A DNA stretch of 64,000 bases from Tolumonas osonensis (lineage in GTDB: Bacteria; Pseudomonadota; Gammaproteobacteria; Enterobacterales; Aeromonadaceae). Made by a program: the position numbers and the translations under genes. The notes under the pieces are model-generated. The model was not told the DNA's origin. It searched no databases and saw only the letters and a program-made list of their open reading frames with translations. Positions 61,307-64,000 of this stretch are shown here, piece after piece. Where the stretch lies: assembly GCF_014202415.1 (NCBI RefSeq), contig NZ_JACHGR010000010.1, forward strand, positions 62,001-126,000. The letters run 5' to 3'. Positions within the stretch are counted from its first letter, which is position 1, and the number at the start of each line of letters is the position of its first letter.

Positions 61307-62508
61307 TAAGGCCCGGGTGGAGGAGGCATCATTTGCCCGGAACTGCTGGTGGCTGCGCTGCTCTGGCTGTCTCCCAGAATCACTTGCTCACCTTCATTAA
61401 GACCACTAATGACCTGAACATTCAGGCTGTCTTTTAAACCGATCTGAATGATTTTATTTATCACGCGGTCTTGTTCCAGGACGCGGACAGTGGCTTGCTG
61501 CCGTTCGTTGTTTTCGATGGCCGCGACGGGTACGAGCAATACATCCTTTGCCTCGCCAGTGATGATGGTCACCTGTGCCGTCATTGACACGCGCAGTTTG
61601 TGATCCGGGTTGGCGACATCAAATAAGCCATTGTAATAAATCGCACTGGATGACGAAGAGGATGAGCTTGATGAGCTGGAGCTGCTGGATGAGCTGTCAT
61701 CATCGCTGCTATCCGCGGTGGATGCCGGTTCGATAGCCCTTAATGTCGCATAATAGCGTTTGTCCGGCTCGCCCAGCGTGGTAAACCAGACTTTCATGCC
61801 GGGTTTCACGTTGATCACATCCGCTTCTGAGATTTCGGCTTTGACGGTCATGGTATCGAGATCGGCCAATTTGATAATGGTCGGTATCGATTGGTTCGCG
61901 GTGACTGTTTGTCCCTGCTTGGTCACCACAGAAACAACGGTTCCGCTGATAGGGGCGTTGATGCGGGTATAACCCAGATTGGCTTTGGCTGTATCGACAG
62001 CGACCTGTGCTGATTTTATTTCAGCATCCAGCTGGTTGATGGCGGCGCGGGTTGTATCCAGAGAGGCTGCGGCATCTTCCAGGCTGGCTTTGGAGGTGGC
62101 ATCCTGTTGCCACATCATCTGTTGTCGGCGGTAAGCCTGCTCATACTGACGAAGCAGAGCCTGTTTGGCCTGTTTCTGAGCCTTCACGCTATCCAGATCA
62201 GCCTGGGCCTGACGCAGTGTATATTGTTGCAGTATGGGGTCAATTTCGGCAATCAGCTGATCTTTCGTGACCTGATCACCTAAAGCCACTTTGAGCGATT
62301 TTAACTGGCCGGAAACCTGCGCACCGACATTTACCTGATTCACGGCATTTAATGTTCCGCTGGCTAATACCGTTTGTTCAATATTGCCATGCAGTACCGG
62401 TGAAGTTAGATACTCGACAGGATCTGTCCGGGTGGTTATGCCGAATGTTGCTGCTAATACCAGTAACGGCAATAGAAATAATAATGATCGTTTTTTGGTT
62501 AATGTCAC
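61306..62508 (-). CDS. macA: MacA-type periplasmic adaptor with polyserine insert
   Basis: This 400-aa membrane-fusion protein (E. coli MacA 371 aa) has an N-terminal membrane anchor (about 9-25), lipoyl half motifs (VLASGTLNAVNQVNVGAQVSG; ITKDQLIAEIDP-like VTKDQLIAEIDP), an alpha-helical hairpin (about 95-180), TRINAPISGTVVSV and the beta-barrel and membrane-proximal domains. An acidic and serine-rich insert with 17 consecutive Ser (272-288) lies in the beta-barrel region, explaining part of the extra length. The C-terminus is Pro-rich. It is first in the pump operon. High confidence. Confidence 0.93.
   Translation of the reverse strand: MTLTKKRSLLFLLPLLVLAATFGITTRTDPVEYLTSPVLHGNIEQTVLASGTLNAVNQVNVGAQVSGQLKSLKVALGDQVTKDQLIAEIDPILQQYTLRQAQADLDSVKAQKQAKQALLRQYEQAYRRQQMMWQQDATSKASLEDAAASLDTTRAAINQLDAEIKSAQVAVDTAKANLGYTRINAPISGTVVSVVTKQGQTVTANQSIPTIIKLADLDTMTVKAEISEADVINVKPGMKVWFTTLGEPDKRYYATLRAIEPASTADSSDDDSSSSSSSSSSSSSSSSSAIYYNGLFDVANPDHKLRVSMTAQVTIITGEAKDVLLVPVAAIENNERQQATVRVLEQDRVINKIIQIGLKDSLNVQVISGLNEGEQVILGDSQSSAATSSSGQMMPPPPGP
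61645..61695 (-). repeat. Polyserine tract inside macA written with all six Ser codons
   Basis: Seventeen serine codons in a row (AGC, TCA, TCC, AGT, TCG and TCT all occur), preceded by a Ser/Asp stretch. The mixed codons mean this is not a recent trinucleotide expansion. Confidence 0.9.
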
Positions 62509-62585
62509 GAATCAGCTCCGCACTCTTCTTCGTGGACATCATATCTATTGCCGGCAGGGTATCGGCGGAGTTTTACATTCTTTTA

Positions 62586-63491
62586 TTATAACTGGTCCGC
62601 GGATTGCCTCTTCCGGTGAGTAAACCATCGAGGCCAGAATATATTGAGCAGTAATCCCATTAAGACCAGCAAAATACCTGACCATTGCCAGAGATTCAGT
62701 TGTTCATCCAGGAAAATACGGGCACACAACAGACCAACCAGAGGGACCAGCAGGGTAAGCGGTGCGACCTGTGCCACCGGATAACTGCGTAACAGTCTTC
62801 CCCAGGCAACATAACCATATAGCGTCGCAACCAGCGCCAGATAAACGACGGACAAAATGGAATGTAGCTGAATATTTTGCAGGCTTGCTACGATCAAGTC
62901 AGGCCCTTCCAGCCAATATGAGGCCAGGACGAAAGGAACAGGAGGGATCAAGCCACTCCAGACGACGAGACTCAGCAGATTCAGTGAACCTTGCCGGGTG
63001 ATATAGCGGTTGATGATGTTGCCCACACCCCAGCACGCTGCCGCAGTCACTGTCAGCAGAAACCCGGCCAGTGTCATTCCGCTGTGTCCCTGCTGGGTAG
63101 CCAGCAGACACAATCCCAGTGCGGCAATACCTAGGGTGACAGGCTGATGAGGCAACCAGTGTTCGTGTAACAGTAAGGCGGCAAACAGCAGTGTGAACAA
63201 TACCTGCGACTGTAAAACCAGCGAAGCAATGCCTGCCGGCATGCCCACTTTCATGGCGGTAAACAGGAATGCAAACTGGCCGAAACTGATGGTCAGGCCA
63301 TATGCCAGTAACCAGCGCCAGGCAATTTTGGGGCGCGGCACAAACAAAATGGCCGGAAACGCGACCAGAGTGAAACGCAGAGCGCCAAGCAGTAAAGGCG
63401 GTAATCCATCCAGTCCCCAATGAATGACAACAAAATTGAAACCCCAGGCGAAGACAATAAGTAAGGCAAATCCCCAGTCTCTTGGCGACAT
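62586..63491 (-). CDS. eamA: EamA-family metabolite exporter (cysteine/O-acetylserine type)
   Basis: This 301-aa drug/metabolite transporter has ten membrane segments in two EamA repeats and is close to E. coli EamA/YdeD (299 aa), which exports cysteine and O-acetylserine. Matching blocks are VFAWGFNFVVIHWGL, LRFTLVAFPAILFV, YGLTISFGQFAFLF, GMPAGIASLVLQSQ and VAPLTLLVPLVGL. The ATG at 63491 (AAGGAGCATTCGTT upstream) is preferred over 63542. It stands alone between macA and modE. Family sure; substrate by similarity. Confidence 0.88.
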   Translation of the reverse strand: MSPRDWGFALLIVFAWGFNFVVIHWGLDGLPPLLLGALRFTLVAFPAILFVPRPKIAWRWLLAYGLTISFGQFAFLFTAMKVGMPAGIASLVLQSQVLFTLLFAALLLHEHWLPHQPVTLGIAALGLCLLATQQGHSGMTLAGFLLTVTAAACWGVGNIINRYITRQGSLNLLSLVVWSGLIPPVPFVLASYWLEGPDLIVASLQNIQLHSILSVVYLALVATLYGYVAWGRLLRSYPVAQVAPLTLLVPLVGLLCARIFLDEQLNLWQWSGILLVLMGLLLNIFWPRWFTHRKRQSADQL

Positions 63492-63615
63492 AACGAATGC
63501 TCCTTGAAAATATAAGCGGTTAGTATAAACCCGACCGTTCAAGTCAGATACTACCGGCAGTGATCAGTGCGGGGCAGGTCTACGCGTGCAGCCGATGGTG
63601 TGCCCGATCTCTTTG

Positions 63616-64000
63616 TCAGCCAGTATAACCACAGAGCAGCACCGAAGACGCTTTGAACGCAGCACATGCATCCTGTCCCTCGGTCAGTTGCATATCATTG
63701 ATACTTTCCGTGGTGACGACGGCACAGACGGTCTTATTTCCGGGCAAGCTGATGAGCACTTCACTGTTGACGGGGCCGCGATGGATTTTGCTGATTTTTC
63801 CCCATATTTGATTGCGGGAAGATAATTTCAGTTTCCTGTCGGTGACCAACATGACAGAGGACGACTTCACCAGTGCATACAATTCCTGACCTAAACTGAT
63901 GCCCAGATTTTCAGCTGATTCCCGCGTGATGACCGCAATCAGCTGTACGGCGTCATCCAGTTGTAATGTGACTTCAAAATCGACCCGCGCTGTGCGCAGT
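63616..64000 (-). CDS. modE: Molybdate-responsive regulator ModE, C-terminal part (cut by window edge)
   Basis: These ~128 C-terminal residues consist of two molybdate-binding Mop (TOBE-like) repeats: the first with AVITRESAENLGISLGQELYALVKSS, the second with NQIWGKISKIHRG, SEVLISLPGNKTVCAVVT and LTEGQDACAAFKASSVLL. ModE dimers bind molybdate and repress the molybdate uptake operon. The DNA-binding N-terminus lies right of the window. Without it, a stand-alone Mop-domain protein cannot be fully excluded, but the di-Mop layout matches E. coli ModE closely. Confidence 0.85.
   Translation of the reverse strand, partial: LRTARVDFEVTLQLDDAVQLIAVITRESAENLGISLGQELYALVKSSSVMLVTDRKLKLSSRNQIWGKISKIHRGPVNSEVLISLPGNKTVCAVVTTESINDMQLTEGQDACAAFKASSVLLCGYTG

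Overview
The window is chromosomal DNA of a facultative, sugar-fermenting gammaproteobacterium. Gene order and protein similarity, recalled from memory, point to Aeromonadales, and a Tolumonas/Aeromonas-like organism is my best guess. The reasons are a core block mreBCD-maf-rng-yhdP-nit-tldD, complete PTS operons for sorbitol, mannitol and fructose, ilvY/ilvC, csdA/csdE/tcdA, pqiABC and Cra, most close in length to their E. coli counterparts. I see no rRNA, tRNA, IS element, prophage or CRISPR array. Nearly all the DNA is coding. Two genes run off the edges: recG on the left and modE on the right.

Layout. 1-619: start of recG (minus). 620-5190: sorbitol operon srlA-E-B-D, an intrinsic terminator, then gutM and srlR. 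5477-7383: lysine permease lysP and a convergent ohrR. 7464-10194: MetJ-controlled methionine importer metNIQ. 10273-11313: unknown membrane protein. 11617-22409: cell-shape genes mreBCD followed by maf, rng, yhdP, nit and tldD, almost without gaps. 22458-27227: darP (yjgA), pmbA, tmaR, a small membrane protein and rep. 27304-28970: an unusual pair, a membrane-anchored low-complexity protein and an orphan TAXI-type binding protein, which end in the same short Cys-flanked motif. 29079-32395: csdA-csdE, a degenerate EAL protein and tcdA. 32604-36462: a four-gene envelope-glycan operon (GT2, LAB_N, ArnT-like GT39, UDP-glucuronate 4-epimerase-like). 36450-39983: pqiABC lipid-transport operon. 40155-42668: ilvC and divergent ilvY. 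42809-46158: pgi and a diguanylate cyclase with a periplasmic NMT1/THI5-like sensor. 46337-50423: mannitol operon mtlA-mtlD-mtlR behind three CRP sites. 50811-55883: fruBKA and divergent cra with three Cra-like sites between. 55940-57924: RpiB/LacA-like isomerase and a MATE transporter. 57949-62508: macA-macB-tolC-like tripartite pump. 62586-64000: eamA and the 3' part of modE.

How the genes fit together. Three PTS operons feed phosphorylated hexitols and fructose into glycolysis around Pgi. They appear to be controlled by CRP (mtl, possibly srl), SrlR/GutM and Cra. TmaR, a regulator of PTS enzyme I in E. coli, is encoded about midway. Several blocks concern the envelope: MreBCD, YhdP, PqiABC, the glycan operon, MacAB and EamA.

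The most novel-looking signals are the shared C-terminal C-x9-C motif at 27304-28970, the putative galacturonate-type decoration operon, the RpiB-like protein lacking the catalytic cysteine, the 17-serine insert in MacA written with all six serine codons, and several perfect inverted repeats in non-coding DNA (lysP, pgi and the mtlR-fruA gap). All functional statements rest on reading the sequence and on remembered family features; no database search was run.
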